NCBI GenBank assembly: GCA_945897565.1
Contig: CAMDFN010000025.1
Span: forward strand, 1-33,132
Source of the DNA: Chryseobacterium gleum
GTDB taxonomy: Bacteria; Bacteroidota; Bacteroidia; Flavobacteriales_D; Crocinitomicaceae
Length of the DNA stretch: 33,132 nucleotides
Direction: 5' to 3'
A model generated the notes under the pieces. That model saw nothing but the letters and a program-made list of their open reading frames with translations. It made no database searches and had not been told where the DNA came from. Within the stretch, counting starts at the first letter, position 1, and each line of letters begins with the position of its first letter. The position numbers and the translations under genes were made by a program. Shown here in pieces: positions 32,609-33,132 of the stretch.

Positions 32609-33088
32609 TTATGCAATAATTGCGCGGTTCAATAATGAAATCATGGCCAAACTCACAATAAAGAGCTGGGTGGCAGTTTCTTCTGAGAGTGCAGAACCAT
32701 CTTCATCTTCTTCAGAAACTTCCATCGCCATAAATTGGGCCAAGAACGGTTGATCGCAGAATGACTCAATAATTTCTTCGTCTTCGCTTTCAAAGTATTG
32801 ATCGAGCATTTCAAAGAAAGGTTCTTCTAGCGCATCGATGTCTTCTTCGGTGATGGTTCGGAGCTCAACACCATCTTGTTTGAACGCTTCGAGCACCAAA
32901 CAAAAATAATAAATCAATAGCCCTTCGAGGTCGTCGTTTTTGTATTCCTCTGGCGCGGTCATGACATAACCCAATAAGGCTTCTTGGGCATCGGCATAGC
33001 TCTCGGTGATGTTTTCGAGTTGTTCGTCGGTGAGGTTATCTACGACCCCAATGGCCTTTTCGATGGCCTCTAAAGAAACTTGTTTCAT
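32609..33088 (-). CDS. Acidic hypothetical protein, function unknown
   Basis: I do not recognise this 159-residue protein. It is strongly acidic (clusters such as ESEDEEIIESF and VSEEDEDGSALSEE) and predicted mostly helical, with no signal peptide; a moderately hydrophobic C-terminal segment (LFIVSLAMISLLNRAIIA) could pack in a core or touch a membrane. I chose the ATG at 33088 (MKQVSLEAIEKAIG), because an in-frame GTG five codons upstream overlaps the perfect promoter element. It lies 27 bases upstream of ffs; part of the ffs promoter is inside its coding end. Confidence 0.72.
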   Translation of the reverse strand: MKQVSLEAIEKAIGVVDNLTDEQLENITESYADAQEALLGYVMTAPEEYKNDDLEGLLIYYFCLVLEAFKQDGVELRTITEEDIDALEEPFFEMLDQYFESEDEEIIESFCDQPFLAQFMAMEVSEEDEDGSALSEETATQLFIVSLAMISLLNRAIIA

Positions 33089-33102
33089 AAAAATTATTTT
33101 CA

Positions 33103-33110
33103 CAAAGGTA
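33103..33110 (-). promoter_or_regulatory. -7 promoter element for the acidic protein gene
   Basis: On the minus strand TACCTTTG is a perfect TAnnTTTG match. The distance to the ATG at 33088 (14 bases) predicts a leader of about 11 bases. The remaining 22 bases of the window (33111-33132) hold nothing I can assign. Confidence 0.65.
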
Positions 33111-33132
33111 ATTATTTCTCGCTCTTCATTCT

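Noticed and set aside
1..33132. Phage, integrative element, toxin-antitoxin, CRISPR, biosynthetic gene cluster or defence system
   Set aside because: No integrase, transposase, direct repeats, tRNA attachment site or compact small-gene pair was seen; gene content is chromosomal housekeeping.

Overview
The window is a gene-dense chromosomal segment of a Bacteroidota member, most likely Flavobacteriia-like. The evidence is two secreted proteins with type IX secretion (T9SS) C-terminal sorting domains (3213-5216 and 15081-17252), repeated use of the Bacteroidota -7 promoter element TAnnTTTG, the lack of Shine-Dalgarno-like spacers, and a Bacteroidota-style 4.5S SRP RNA. I see no prophage, insertion sequence, CRISPR array, tRNA or rRNA. 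No gap without a gene exceeds 300 bases.

Layout. 1-2372 (minus): two tandem POT-family peptide transporters, the first cut by the window edge, separated by an intrinsic terminator. 2430-5216 (plus): tcdA (tRNA modification) and a T9SS-exported Omp28-like protein. 5269-9497: purK (minus), back to back with a plus operon hpt-adk-obgE-PAP2 phosphatase-crcB. 9405-12725 (minus): SDR, short photolyase-like protein and full-length photolyase/cryptochrome, translationally coupled and overlapping crcB tail to tail. 12779-13519 (plus): SIMPL-domain protein. 13520-18666 (minus): ACMSD, GNAT, S8 peptidase, nitroreductase and pirin. 18778-20644 (plus): SpmA/SpmB-like membrane protein and a small repeat protein. 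20666-22968 (minus): pyruvate dehydrogenase pdhA-pdhC. 23053-27960 (minus): a fully overlapping operon of UMF1-type MFS transporter, dapD, trhO, lgt and a lipoprotein. 27984-32592 (minus): 4.5S RNA, then RPE-CBS fusion, DAHP synthase, KdsC-like phosphatase, a lysine/saccharopine-dehydrogenase-like enzyme and a pentapeptide-repeat protein. 32609-33088 (minus): an acidic orphan protein.

Most genes are housekeeping: purine synthesis and salvage, acetyl-CoA production, lysine/peptidoglycan precursor synthesis, lipoprotein maturation, aromatic synthesis and SRP. The parts most worth a second look are: (i) the RPE-CBS / DAHP synthase / KdsC-like operon, which mirrors the architecture of the Kdo pathway but with swapped catalytic domains, and which sits directly behind the 4.5S RNA with no clear promoter of its own; (ii) the coupled pair of photolyase-like proteins, which each lack what the other has; (iii) promoters so close to start codons that several mRNAs should be leaderless; and (iv) a small protein made of 25-residue tandem repeats that I do not recognise.
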